64,000 nt of DNA from Dactylorhiza incarnata. Its lineage: Eukaryota > Streptophyta > Magnoliopsida > Asparagales > Orchidaceae. A program made the translations under genes and the position numbers. The DNA is taken from positions 2,809,501 through 2,873,500 of the forward strand of contig JAWHQI010000148.1 of the NCBI GenBank assembly GCA_033032865.1, given 5' to 3'. The stretch's first letter is position 1. Every line of letters starts with the position of its first letter. A model generated the notes under the pieces. The model did no database searches. It saw only the letters and a program-made list of their open reading frames with translations, and was not told the DNA's origin. This document shows, one piece after another, positions 55,104-64,000 of the stretch.

Positions 55104-56790
55104 TGTTGGAACATGCTTTCCGCATCTCTTGGTTTGACAATAACAAATCCTATTGTATTTGATCATACTTGTTTTGTGTTTATAGTATGCAGGATTCTGT
55201 GCTTTCAAAACTCCATAGTGCTATGTTGTTGTTGCTACCGAGTCACGCTAACTTTACCGCTGGCGCTAGCATTAACAACCGCTGAGAAGGGAAGCCGCTG
55301 AGATGCAAGCTGGCGTTCGACGAAATGTATGCACTTCCGCGGGGCGTCTGCATTACCGCGGCGCGCTAGCTCCGTTCGACGAACTGGTTCGACGAACTCG
55401 GTGCTCCATTCGACGAACGACGAACGCGGAAGCCCGTTCGATGAAATTCATATCAGGGTGTTCGATGATCGACGAAAGCTGAGGCCCATTCGATGAACTG
55501 CAGCTCTACCGCGGCGCGTTAGCACTAACGCAAGCGCAAGCGTCCAAAAGACGAAATTGTGTTTGAAGAAAATCATGCTGTTCGACGAACCAGATTGAGA
55601 TCGTTGAAAACAAGTTTCCGTTCGACGAACCAGATTGAGATCGACGAAATCTGAGGTCAGCTCGACGAAGATGCGCCCAACGAAATGATCTACCGCGGAG
55701 CATCAGTACTGACGCTGGCGTTAGCATATTTGGAAACTATTGACAGAAAGGAAAGTGGAGAAAAAGGAATGTCGACGGGTCGCTATGTTTGGCAAGTACT
55801 ATCGCGGCGCGTTAGGTCTAACGCCCGGCGGTAGCTTTTGGAAACATCCCGTCTGCAGTTGATTGAGGGGCAAATTTGGAAAGAGATATTTGCTAAAGGA
55901 AGGAAATTGCACTATCATGGGGCGATAGTGTTACCGCGGCGCGCTAGGCTGTCACAACTGTTTGCACTCAGAAGTTGCCTTAACTGCCACGATCCATGTG
56001 TGCGTCGTGTCACTATCGCGGGGCATTAGTACTAGGCGGTAGCTATCAAATCTATTTAAAGAGCAGTGCCTCCTCCGTTGTTGCTTGCTGTTACAGAAGT
56101 ATTGGAGCCTTACTTTCAGAGAACCCGAGCGAACCTTCAGAAGCAGCCAAAGAAGAACTCCATCAACATTTCGTGAATGCAAAAGAACTTGAAGACTGAT
56201 ACGATCGCATCTTCATCTACATCAAGTTCTTCTTATTGAGGGAGTCTTAGTTCTTGTCTTGTATTACTTTTCAAATTGTAATCTTTATAACTTTTGTTTG
56301 GTAGAGAAATTCGCCACACGGCGACTAGGGCCTTGTGGGGACTAGGGGGAAATTCGCCTCGTGTTGGTGACTAGGTCTAGGGTGTCTATTTAGGGAGTGC
56401 TCAAGGCCTTTTCGGTGAAGGAAGGGCTAGAGCGGCTTGAGGCCTTGTCTAGGGAGAGATAGGCTAAAGCCAACCGGTCCTTGGGATAAGGGTCTGTATA
56501 GAAAACCAAAAGTGTTTTCATTGGTCGCCTCTTTCCAAGCGTTATTGGGAAAAGTTTTGTAATCATATTTACTTCCAGTTAATGATTAATGAAAATATGT
56601 TTATTGTTTCATCTCTTATTCGTACTCTGTGATCTTCATTATTTTAACGTAAAAGTATTCTCACTGTTACTAACGCCGAGCGGTAACAATACTGCTGGCG
56701 GTGGTGGCTGAGATATATTTTCTCTCATAATCTCTGAAATTTTAAAACCATTATTCACCCCCCCCTCTAATGGCGCCTACAGATCCAACA
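55104..56790 (+). mobile_element. 3' LTR of copia B
   Basis: 1687 bp, homologous along its length to the 5' LTR, with small indels in U3. TATA-like TATTTAAA at 56053-56060; TTCGACGAA array 55314-55685. Confidence 0.93.
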
Positions 56791-56795
56791 ACCTC

Positions 56796-57644
56796 CTCCT
56801 GAAACCGATCCGCATAGCGAGCCAGCAACTCCTTGGGTTCCTGCTTCACCTTGAATAGGGACTCATCGTCCTTCTTCCTCTTCTTTGAAGTCAAAAACCA
56901 CAACAAGAAACTTCGACGTAAGTCCTCGAATGCGTAAATCGATCCTACAGGGAGTTGATGGAACCAGTCCCTGGCCTTCTCTTTTAAGGTGAAGGGAAGA
57001 GCCGACACTTAAAGGCGTCCGTCATCGGCCTGATAGAGATGGAGTCCTCGAACGACTGCAGGTGCTGGACAGGGTCGTCCCTGTCGTGGTAGTAAACCCT
57101 GTCCCACTCCCTGAACCCCTACAGAATGGGTGCGGAAAGCACCAGCTCGCAAAAGGCGCTTCATCCACCTACTGCCCTTTCCTTCTCCACTCGCCCACCC
57201 GAGCTCTCTCACCAGACTAGAGCTCGCTGAAGCTATGCTCGTGAGTGCTACGCTCGCTGGAACTGCTCCTACGGGTGCCGCACCCACCAGAACCGCGCTC
57301 ACCTGTGCCGCACCCGCCTGCACCGTGCTCGTCGGCACCGAGCTCTCCGGAACTGAGCTCGTCGGAACTGAGCTCAATGGGCTGGCGAACAGTACTCGCC
57401 CCTCCAGGTCTTGCACTGACCCCCCGGCCACTTCCTTTGCAGCCCTTCCTCCCGGGGCATTCTCGTCAGCCGCTGCCGGAGGGTGGAATGCCTGAATCGC
57501 CGAGGTCGCGAACTCGTTTTGCAACGCTGCGACTGCAAACCCGAGGGTGTCGAGGACTTCCCTCATGAAGTCCGATAACATCCTTGGCGTCACCACTGGG
57601 GGTGACCCACAAAACTCCTCACCCTGCTCTTCATCTACCGCCAT
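56796..57644 (-). pseudogene. Gypsy C gag, N-terminal and capsid part
   Basis: On the minus strand an acidic Ala/Val/Ser-rich N-terminal region (MAVDEEQGEEFCGSPPVV, then a run of SVPTS repeats) is followed, after a frameshift near 57100, by the retrotransposon Gag core (PF03732 type): FEDSISIRPMTDAFKCRLFP, FTLKEKARDWFHQLPVGSIY, FEDLRRSFLLWFLTSKKRKK and LARYADRFQEEV. There it is cut by copia B (TSD ACCTC) and resumes at 46262. The upstream leader up to the LTR (57645-57700) contains the putative primer site. Confidence 0.85.
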
Positions 57645-57700
57645 GTCCCTTCCTACGAACTTTCTTGGACCAGCTACACTCCAAGCTCACCGCACCAAAA

Positions 57701-58037
57701 TGTTGAAACTAATTTCTCGGTCTCTTGTGAAGCTCGGGCCCTCAACAAGTTGAGGGGCAGCTAGCCCTTGCTAATCCCTCGGAAGGAGCATACTGAGACT
57801 CAGAAATGGACTAAGACCTTAGTCACAGCAAGGAGGTCCCACCACAAACCCGGAAGATCATTGAGTGCTTCCCCTCCCAAGCCAAAGCTGAGACTCTGGC
57901 ACCTTGGAGAGCTAGAGAGCTAAACTAAAGTAGCCAAGGAAGGAAAAAGCTCAGAAAACTGGGATCGGAATCCCCTTCCAAGGTGCCCCTTAAGATCTAT
58001 TTATAGTTTTTGTTCCTGGTCTGTTAATAGCGGAATT
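57701..58037 (-). mobile_element. 5' LTR of gypsy C, inner part
   Basis: Plus-strand start TGTTGAAACTAATTTCTCGG matches 14187. Minus-strand TATA box at 57998-58005. It matches the 3' LTR up to GCGGAATTC (14526 equivalent) and then stops at a rearranged junction. The rest of this LTR resumes at 63711; about 570 bp corresponding to 14529-15098 is missing. Confidence 0.88.
57998..58005 (-). promoter_or_regulatory. TATA box in gypsy C 5' LTR
   Basis: TATAAATA on the minus strand, as at 14485-14492. Confidence 0.65.
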
Positions 58038-58108
58038 CGGCCCCCTTTATACTGTAGTATTGTTAATAGCTGAGAATTCGGCCCCCTTTATAGCTGAGAT
58101 TCCGGTTA
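58038..58108. other. Filler DNA at the gypsy C / element E deletion junction
   Basis: 71 bp that belongs to neither LTR in order. It contains CCCCCTTTATACTGTAGTAT plus TGTT (58041-58064), identical to 58150-58173 of element E, and a second copy of AATTCGGCCCCCTTTATA (58075-58092) that repeats 58034-58051. The patchwork pattern is that of templated end joining. Confidence 0.85.
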
Positions 58109-58811
58109 TGAACCTCCGATGAGTCTCTGTGCTTTGGTTGTAATCTCAACCCCCTTTATACTGTAGTATTGTTTTCCTTTATCATTTGGGTGTATGAATA
58201 ATGTTTGCTATACCTTGTTATGATATTTAGTATTTCATGTCTATGTGAAATTGATATGTGTGGTTTATGCAAGTGAGGAGCGCCCCATTCCATCCTCCAT
58301 CCCGCTGTCACGTTCTTGTGCCGCACTAGCAATTGCTAGTGGCGTGCTTGTCGATGAGGTGCTTGCGACCCTCATTCCGTAAGACTACTCGTCCATCCGC
58401 CAAGCTAAGCGGTGCTAACGATCCGTGTAATCTATTCGTCTAAGGAAGCAGTGCGCTCAAGGCCAGCACAGTTCGATTCTGCTTGCCTACTCGTCCAGCC
58501 GCCCTTGCGACGCAGTGCGCTCAAGGCTTGCCTACTCTCCATCCCGCCAAGCGAAGCATTGCATAGGAGTAGTTGTAGCTCTTTTACTTTATTTGCCACA
58601 AACCAAATCACCCCCTTTCGCACCCATCCGACCTTAAGGACTTCAATCTCAAGTCCTTCCTCAATTGTAAACTCCACCTTACTGTGTTCCTTCGAGATCG
58701 ATACTTGGGCATTCACTCCCACATTTTATATTACTTGAACGATCGGTACACTGCCGTTTTGTGCCGTAGTCTTGCTACCGCCTATAGCGGTGTGCTAAGA
58801 TTTGCGCATCA
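58109..58811 (+). mobile_element. 5' LTR remnant of element E
   Basis: Matches 62995-63710 of the 3' LTR from GAACCTCCGATGAG to GCGCATCA. A 13-bp gap near 58565 relative to the 3' LTR lies between GCATA repeats. It lacks the promoter half. Confidence 0.88.
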
Positions 58812-58816
58812 AGTTT

Positions 58817-58837
58817 TTGGCGCCATTGTCGGGGAAC
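58817..58837 (+). other. Primer-binding site of element E
   Basis: TTGGCGCCATTGTCGGGGAA: same as D except two positions (G to A, C to T). Confidence 0.7.
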
Positions 58838-59030
58838 ATAGTCGTGTGAATTTTCTGGAGAGGGAGAATTTGAGAGAGAAGCCCTTCCATTTGTAAATTG
58901 CATCCTTTCTTTATTTTATTTCTTGTTATTCATTTTTCCTGTTTTATATTAGGTTGCTCTAGTAAATTTTTGTTAGGTGTAGTATTTCGCACAATAGTGT
59001 TTTTCTTTTGAATCTTGTTATCTTCACACT

Positions 59031-60271
59031 CTGTGGGCTTCGTTTAATATTCGTTCCCGCTTTTGTGGAGATATATCTCATGCTAGTGATAGATGTCCAA
59101 AGGGAGATAGTAACCCTAGCACTCAACGCCCTGTACATGGAGCACCGAATTCGTCAGGTACAACATATGGTGTACGTAAGTCCTACGGCTACTCGTCCGC
59201 TCCGCACATGCCCTTTTCGCATTCATCTCCGGTTCAATTTGAGCCGAAGAAAAATGCAAAACCGTGCTTGTTTTGTCGGAGCCTGGATCATGCCTTGAAG
59301 GATTGTGCTGCATTCCTTCGCCAAATGGATGAGGATGACGAGCCGGATATCCGGATTGTCCCGACTCCTACTTCTGGCAGCACACCTTCAACATCTGGTT
59401 ATGTGCCCATTTCACCTTCAAGCTTTAAAGGGTATGATGTGGACACAGTCACCAGATGTGTGGCTGATCTAGGCTCTGACATGGCTGAGCCCATCTCCCC
59501 TGTGCATATATCACCATGTGTAGATTCAATTCTTTGTGAGGAATCGGTGCTTGACATTTATCCAAGCATTATTCCTCCCCCTGTTGTGCATACTACATTC
59601 ATCTCTGACGACATTGTTGAGGATGTGTCGCAGGATGAGGCTGGCGATCTATGTGTTATGCCTGCTCCTATGGAGGAGGACAACCTTCTAGGTGAAGAGG
59701 AGCATTCCTCAGCACCGGTGGAGGAAGTCGAAATCGTAGGCATGGCTACTGTTGATCCCGCCGAACCTTGTAGCATTGATGACAATGCAAACATTATTTT
59801 ACTTCCCCAACCTGATGGGAGTGAGACCGGGACCACTCCCCCGATTGATATTTAATTAAGTTTTTCTTCTCTTTATTCCCTAACCCCCCTTCTTTATCCG
59901 AGCCTATGCAGGTTGAGCCTCCATAGGTACTTCAGGAGGACTTGGAGCATTCTGCACAAGTCAATGATGAGTGCATCCTCTCATGTGAGGAGGTTGATTC
60001 CCCCACCATAGAGAAAGCCTCATTCATTGCCTTCTCCTCCTACCGCCTCCCTGGAGATGACACCTTGCTGGGCAAGGATTTATTTTGTGGTGAGACGAGT
60101 GAGGACCAGCCTTCCTCCTCTTCTTACTTCCTATTCCCGCTACCTGTGTTCAGCAGGTATTATTATTTAGGTAGGGGAGTAATTGCTTTATTGTCGTATC
60201 AAAACCCGCTACCGACACGCGTATTAGAACAGTTACCTGTGCACTTTTCTTTTCATAGACCCATTAGCTAG
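59031..60271 (+). pseudogene. Zinc-knuckle ORF of element E
   Basis: Homologue of the element D ORF. The position of its ATG reads CTG (59031). Knuckle 1 has lost its first Cys (SRFCGDISHASDRC); knuckle 2 is intact (CLFCRSLDHALKDC) and is followed by the same DEDDEPDIRIVPTP. The frame is open to a TAA at 59853; after one frame change it continues (59942-60271) with DTLLGKDLF, the SSYFLFPLPVFSRYY segment and PLPTRVLEQLPVHF. Segment order matches D throughout. Confidence 0.75.
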
Positions 60272-60575
60272 AACTGTTTAAAATTTGAATAAGTCATGCT
60301 GGGATGACAATAACCCTAGTAGTTATATTACGTTTCCTGCATCTTTATTTTATCTAGTTTAGTTTAGTTAATGATATTTCATTTTAGTATGTACATTTTC
60401 TTTTGTTTTTGCGGAGCTCACCCCTGCAGGTCCTTTTTCTGGTTGGCGGATACTGCAGCTTTGTCTTGGTTTACACGCGTCTTCTGGTATGCTCACTTGC
60501 TGAGCATTGGGTACTCTCTTCCCTTAGCTTCATTTTGAATTTCATGGCCATATCTTTTGTTGGATTGTTTAGATT

Positions 60576-60588
60576 AAGTCTGGGGGAG
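60576..60588 (+). other. Polypurine-like motif 1 of element E
   Basis: AAGTCTGGGGGAG; counterpart of 28158-28170. Confidence 0.6.
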
Positions 60589-61273
60589 AGCTGCTTCTCG
60601 TTACCCATTGTGCACGCACATGTTGCATTGCATACTAGAAGTAAATTTATCTCATTTATTTAGTATTGTTCATCTTTTCCGCACACCACAACACCCACTT
60701 AAGCGCGTACTCATCTGTATGCATGCTCTGAGTGAATTTAATTCTTCTGCATATTTGGGAAAGGCTAGGTGATGGCTTAGGACTATGTAACAGAGTAATA
60801 TGTTGACTCCAGTAGTGCTCCTAGTCGAGTGCTTTGTTGCATAGAAATTTGTGTAGATTAGACTTCTTTTTAACTTATGGTTTTATATTTTTCTACTAGT
60901 GTAAATGTTGTTTACTGTACTCAAATGGTGAACCTGGTGTGAATCAAACAGTAGCATAAGGATGTGTGTAAATGATTTCTAGACTCATATTGCTTGATTC
61001 AGGAGAAAGGAGAATCTTTCTCGGTGGCTAGAACTTGCCCCAAGCGATTCTTGAAGCATTGGCATAAGATAGTTCTAGAGCGTGAGAATGACGTAGGCCA
61101 TTATTTTGGCCCGGTTGAGCTTTTTATTTCATGCCTATCATCTACCCTTGCTAGCCCCTTTGTGCCTACCCCTTCCTCTTGATTCAGCTCCACTTTTATC
61201 TCACCAAAAGCTTAAAAGCCTAACCTTGTCGCACACCCAAATCTGAGCTTTAGTTATAGTTATATTTACATTT

Positions 61274-61287
61274 GGGGGGGGGGGGGG
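61274..61287 (+). repeat. Poly-G tract
   Basis: About 13 consecutive G in the internal region of element E; not present at the equivalent place of element D. Confidence 0.85.
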
Positions 61288-61469
61288 TGTTTACATGGTA
61301 ATTTTTATAGTGGAAACTGTGGGTGTATTCATTGAAAAATTTGCTGAAAAAGAAGAATGAAGAAGAAAAAGAAAAAGAAAAAAAGATTGTTATGAAAAAG
61401 TTACATTGAAAATTTTGTAAGTTTTGGTATTGGGAGTGGGCGGTGCACACTCCTATGTTGCAATAGTCC

Positions 61470-61482
61470 AAGTCTGGGGGTG
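61470..61482 (+). other. Polypurine-like motif 2 of element E
   Basis: AAGTCTGGGGGTG; 894 bp after motif 1, with GTGCACAC about 25 bp upstream as in D. Confidence 0.6.
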
Positions 61483-61994
61483 TGTTGCCCTTGTTTATTA
61501 TAGTCGTGCGAGTAGCTCTATCTTATGCTCATGTTGGGTTAGGTGTGCTTAGCCTCCATGTTTAGCTTTGTTTACCTCACCGTAACCCAAGCCCCATCTC
61601 TAACCTAAAGTCCTACTGACTCACGCCTTGAACCAATCTAGTGCCGTGGAGAGAATGCGACCGGGCAAGCTTATGGTCACCGACACCGATGGATTTCAGT
61701 GGAGTTTGTCCAGCACCCCAACCTTGAGCAATGCTCATATCAGCGCTTAGTTTACTTTCTCCATATGCGTGACCGAATGATTCACCGTAGTTCACCATTT
61801 TGAGTTGTTTTAATATGCTTTTACTCTTTTAGAAATCTATAAATTGTTTGTGTATAATGAGAAATTTTCTCTATTATCTTTCTTATGCACGTGAGCATGC
61901 GACTTCGCATGGTACTCTGTATTGTAATTCTAAGTCATCTACTTTTCTTTCCCCGCTTGCTTAGAATTTGTTTGCTCGGGACGCGCAAACAGGT

Positions 61995-62007
61995 AAGTCT
62001 GGGGGTG
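61995..62007 (+). other. Polypurine tract of element E (motif 3)
   Basis: AAGTCTGGGGGTG abutting the 3' LTR. Confidence 0.7.
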
Positions 62008-62308
62008 TGATGAGTCCCATTTATATACACATATTTAGACTCATCTGGGCTAGTTTTCACGCACTTGCACTTCATTTTTAGTTCATTAATGCTTATATTT
62101 TACTTGTTCATTCTTTTCACACTAAATGCACTTTTAGGCCCGTTTTGGTGTGCAATTGCATGCTTTGTTGTTGGGGTAAAGCACAATGTGCTCCCCATTC
62201 TTTTTCTGTGTTTATCTGGTGCTGGAGGTGTTTTCCCAGCTGTTTTATCTTGTATACAGGTGGTCGGATCATCCAGTTTTCTCCCAGAATTCATAATTGT
62301 GTACAACG

Positions 62309-62620
62309 TATGGTCGTGCGTTTCCTTGACGCACGGACGGTTGCGGTCGTGCATTCTCATCTGGGTAGAAAATGGGAGATCTGAGTTTGGTCGTGCGTTT
62401 TGACGCACCGGCGGAATTGCCCGTGCATGAGTAAAACGCACGGTCGCCTGTTTCTTCCTGTTTTTAGCTTTTCTGAATTTACCCATGCATTTTGACGCAC
62501 GGGCGGATTTGCCCATGCGTGAGTAAATCGCATGGGCGCGCCAGTTTCATCTTCCTGGCCTGGCTGTTTGTTAAATATCGCACGGTCCATGCACGGTCGT
62601 GCATTCGACTGTGCGTGACC
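62309..62620. repeat. Palindrome array in U3 of element E
   Basis: GGTCGTGCG, GACGCACGGACGG and CGCACGGTCG blocks, several self-complementary, ending about 20 bp before the TATA box. Confidence 0.8.
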
Positions 62621-62638
62621 AATTTCTGACTGATTTTC

Positions 62639-62646
62639 TATATAAG
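62639..62646 (+). promoter_or_regulatory. TATA box of element E 3' LTR
   Basis: TATATAAG following TTTTC. Confidence 0.65.
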
Positions 62647-63710
62647 CTGCAGATTCCGCCCTAGATCGGGAGATCTTCTTTCCCGCATCCAAGAGCTCCA
62701 GTTTCTCCAATATCGCCGCTCCATCACCGCCACCTTTGGGAGGAGCTCCGGCCGCCATTCTCTTGCAAATCTCAAGTCGGAGCGTCCTCTAGGCCTCCTC
62801 CATTGTTCGTGCACCTCCAAAGCTCCATTTTGAGGGATTTTCTACTGCATATATGAAGTTCTCCGGTGAGATCGTGGCCAAAGAAGATAGACGGAGTAGA
62901 CGGGTATAATAGAAGAAGGTGACAGCTCTTCCGGACCTCGGACGGCAGTTGGAGCCCGAGCTCGGACAAGGATTGACAACCCTAGATTCGGCCGTGAACC
63001 TCCGATGAGTCTACGTGCTTTGGTTGTAATCTCAACCCCCTTTATACTGTAGTATTGTTTTCCTTTATCATTTGGGTGTATGAATAATGTTTGCTATACC
63101 TTGTTATGATATTTAGTATTTCATGTCTATGTGAAATTGATATGTGTGGTTTATGCAAGTGAGGAGCGCCCCATTCCATCCTCCATCCCGCTGTCACGTT
63201 CTTGTGCCGCACTAGCAATTGCTAGTGGTGTGCTTGTCGACGAGGTGCTTGCGACCCTCATTCCGTAAGACTACTCGTCCATCCGCCAAGCTAAGCGGTG
63301 CTAACGGCCCGTGTAATCCATTCGTCTAACGAAGCAGTGCGCTCAAGGCCTGCACAGTTCGATTCCACTTGCCTACTCGTCCATCCGCCCTTGCGGCGCA
63401 GTGCGCTCAAGGCTTGCCTAGTATCCATCCCGCCAAGCGAAGCATTGCATAGCGGAATTGCATAGGAGTAGTTATGGCTCTTTTACTTTATTTGCCACAA
63501 ACCAAATCACCCCCTTTCGCACCCATCCGACCTTAAGGACTTCAATCTCAAGTCTTTCCTCAATGGCAAACTCCACCTTACTGTGTTCCTTCGAGATCGA
63601 TACTTGGGGATTCACTCCCACATTTTATATTACTTGACCGATCGGTACACTGTCGTTTCATGTCGTAGTCTTGCTACTGCCTATAGCGTTATGCTAAGAT
63701 TTGCGCATCA

Positions 63711-64000
63711 CTCACCCGTCTTCCTGCGAGCGACCCTTGAGACTCCGACTCGCCTACCTTGTTACTTATACGTCGAACACATAGCTGAATTTGTCGATCT
63801 CAAACTAGAGTGCGTTGAACCAAAGACAAAATCTGATGAACTGGCTGGAAGATTGCGTTCGTCGAGCTGAGAAGCAAGTTCGTCGAATGCAGAATGGCTT
63901 TCGTCGAACGAAGAACAGCTTTCGTCGACCGCAGAATGGAGTTCGTCGAACACTGAAACTTAGAAAGAATTCGCTTACCCAGAAGACCACTGCCAGCAGA
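63711..64000 (-). mobile_element. 5' LTR of gypsy C, outer part (runs out of window)
   Basis: Matches the 3' LTR from about 15099 (CTCGCCCGCCTTCCTG...) onward, including the TTCGTCGA run (63858-63950) and CCAGAAGACCACTG at the window end. It starts exactly at the end of element E. Confidence 0.88.

Larger units (their letters stand above)
46268..56790 (+). mobile_element. Copia B: full-length Ty1/copia element with long 3' noncoding region
   Basis: 5' LTR 46268-47967, 3' LTR 55104-56790, perfect TSD ACCTC (46263-46267, 56791-56795). Order gag, protease, integrase, RT, RNase H (48017-53038), then about 2 kb of noncoding sequence with two conserved stem-loops. It is probably in the SIRE-like group, from the LTR end, priming site and pol. 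Few stops, but the first RT catalytic Asp is Tyr. It lies in the gag of gypsy C, opposite in orientation. Fragments F (1-2236) and I (10076-14186) are the same family. Confidence 0.93.
58109..63710 (+). mobile_element. Element E: D-family non-autonomous LTR element, 5' end deleted
   Basis: 5' LTR remnant 58109-58811, internal 58812-62007, 3' LTR 62008-63710. Same priming site type, polypurine tract, ORF and internal blocks as element D. The 3' TSD copy would be CTCAC (63711-63715); the left copy was lost with the first ~1 kb of the 5' LTR. It sits inside the gypsy C 5' LTR. The internal ORF is damaged. Confidence 0.9.
62008..63710 (+). mobile_element. 3' LTR of element E
   Basis: 1703 bp; TGATGAGTCCCA...GCGCATCA. 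Palindrome array 62309-62620, TATA box 62639-62646, then a GC-rich leader. Confidence 0.92.
14187..64000 (-). mobile_element. Gypsy C: nested Tat-lineage Ty3/gypsy retrotransposon (runs out of window)
   Basis: Host element of the nest. On the minus strand its order is 5' LTR (57701 to beyond 64000, interrupted), gag, protease, RT, RNase H, second RNase H, integrase, minisatellite, antisense genes, 3' LTR (14187-15641). Two successive RNase H domains and the C-X2-H-X4-H-X4-C gag knuckle mark the Tat lineage. It is split by the PIF element, the solo LTR, element D, copia A, copia B and element E. Reading frames resume across four of these with one TSD copy removed. Every gene is broken by stops or frameshifts. 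Confidence 0.9.

Noticed and set aside
57009..57138. Alternative C-terminal end of gypsy gag ORF (GLHLYQADDGRL)
   Set aside because: Out-of-frame reading after a frameshift; the other frame gives the conserved Gag core FEDSISIRPMTDAFKC.

Overview
The window is repeat-rich nuclear DNA of a flowering plant. I recognise no host gene, rRNA or tRNA. Almost all of it is explained by LTR retrotransposons nested inside one another, with plant-type protein families (Tat-lineage Ty3/gypsy with two RNase H domains, SIRE-like Ty1/copia, Athila-type priming site, a PIF/Harbinger derivative). The species cannot be named from the sequence.

Layout. 1-2236: the 3' noncoding tail and 3' LTR of a copia element (family B). 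2237-5655: part of a long minus-strand LTR, probably gypsy. 5711-9865: a truncated minus-strand SIRE-like copia (LTR, extra ORF, RNase H end) fused at about 9865 to a gypsy gag fragment. 10076-14186: LTR and 3' noncoding region of another family-B copia on the minus strand, split by a solo gypsy LTR (12216-13319, TSD ACATT). From 14187 to beyond 64000: one Tat-lineage gypsy on the minus strand ('gypsy C'), the frame of the nest. Its left LTR is 14187-15641 and its right LTR starts at 57701 and runs out of the window.

Insertions into gypsy C, each with its TSD: PIF-like DNA element 19522-20774 (TAA); solo LTR 22870-24460 (GAGAC); non-autonomous LTR element D 24794-30474 (GTTAC); SIRE-like copia A 31634-43389 (GTCGG/ATCGG); copia B 46268-56790 (ACCTC); element E, a relative of D, about 58109-63710 (left side lost in a deletion). 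For the solo LTR, D, A and B, the gypsy reading frame resumes across the insertion once one TSD copy is removed, which confirms the boundaries independently. Gypsy C reads, in its own sense, gag, protease, RT, RNase H, second (archaeal-type) RNase H, integrase, then a 95-bp minisatellite and two intron-containing genes on the opposite strand next to the 3' LTR.

All pol genes seen carry stops, frameshifts or lost catalytic residues, so nothing here looks autonomous now. The most interesting signals are not classical genes: a duplicated stem-loop with compensatory base changes in the 3' region of the family-B copia elements; three polypurine-like motifs at conserved spacing inside the D/E elements, plus a zinc-knuckle ORF conserved between them; CpG-rich palindrome arrays upstream of the TATA box, with one motif (TTCGWCGAA) shared by three unrelated LTR families; and spliced antisense genes preserved inside a retrotransposon.
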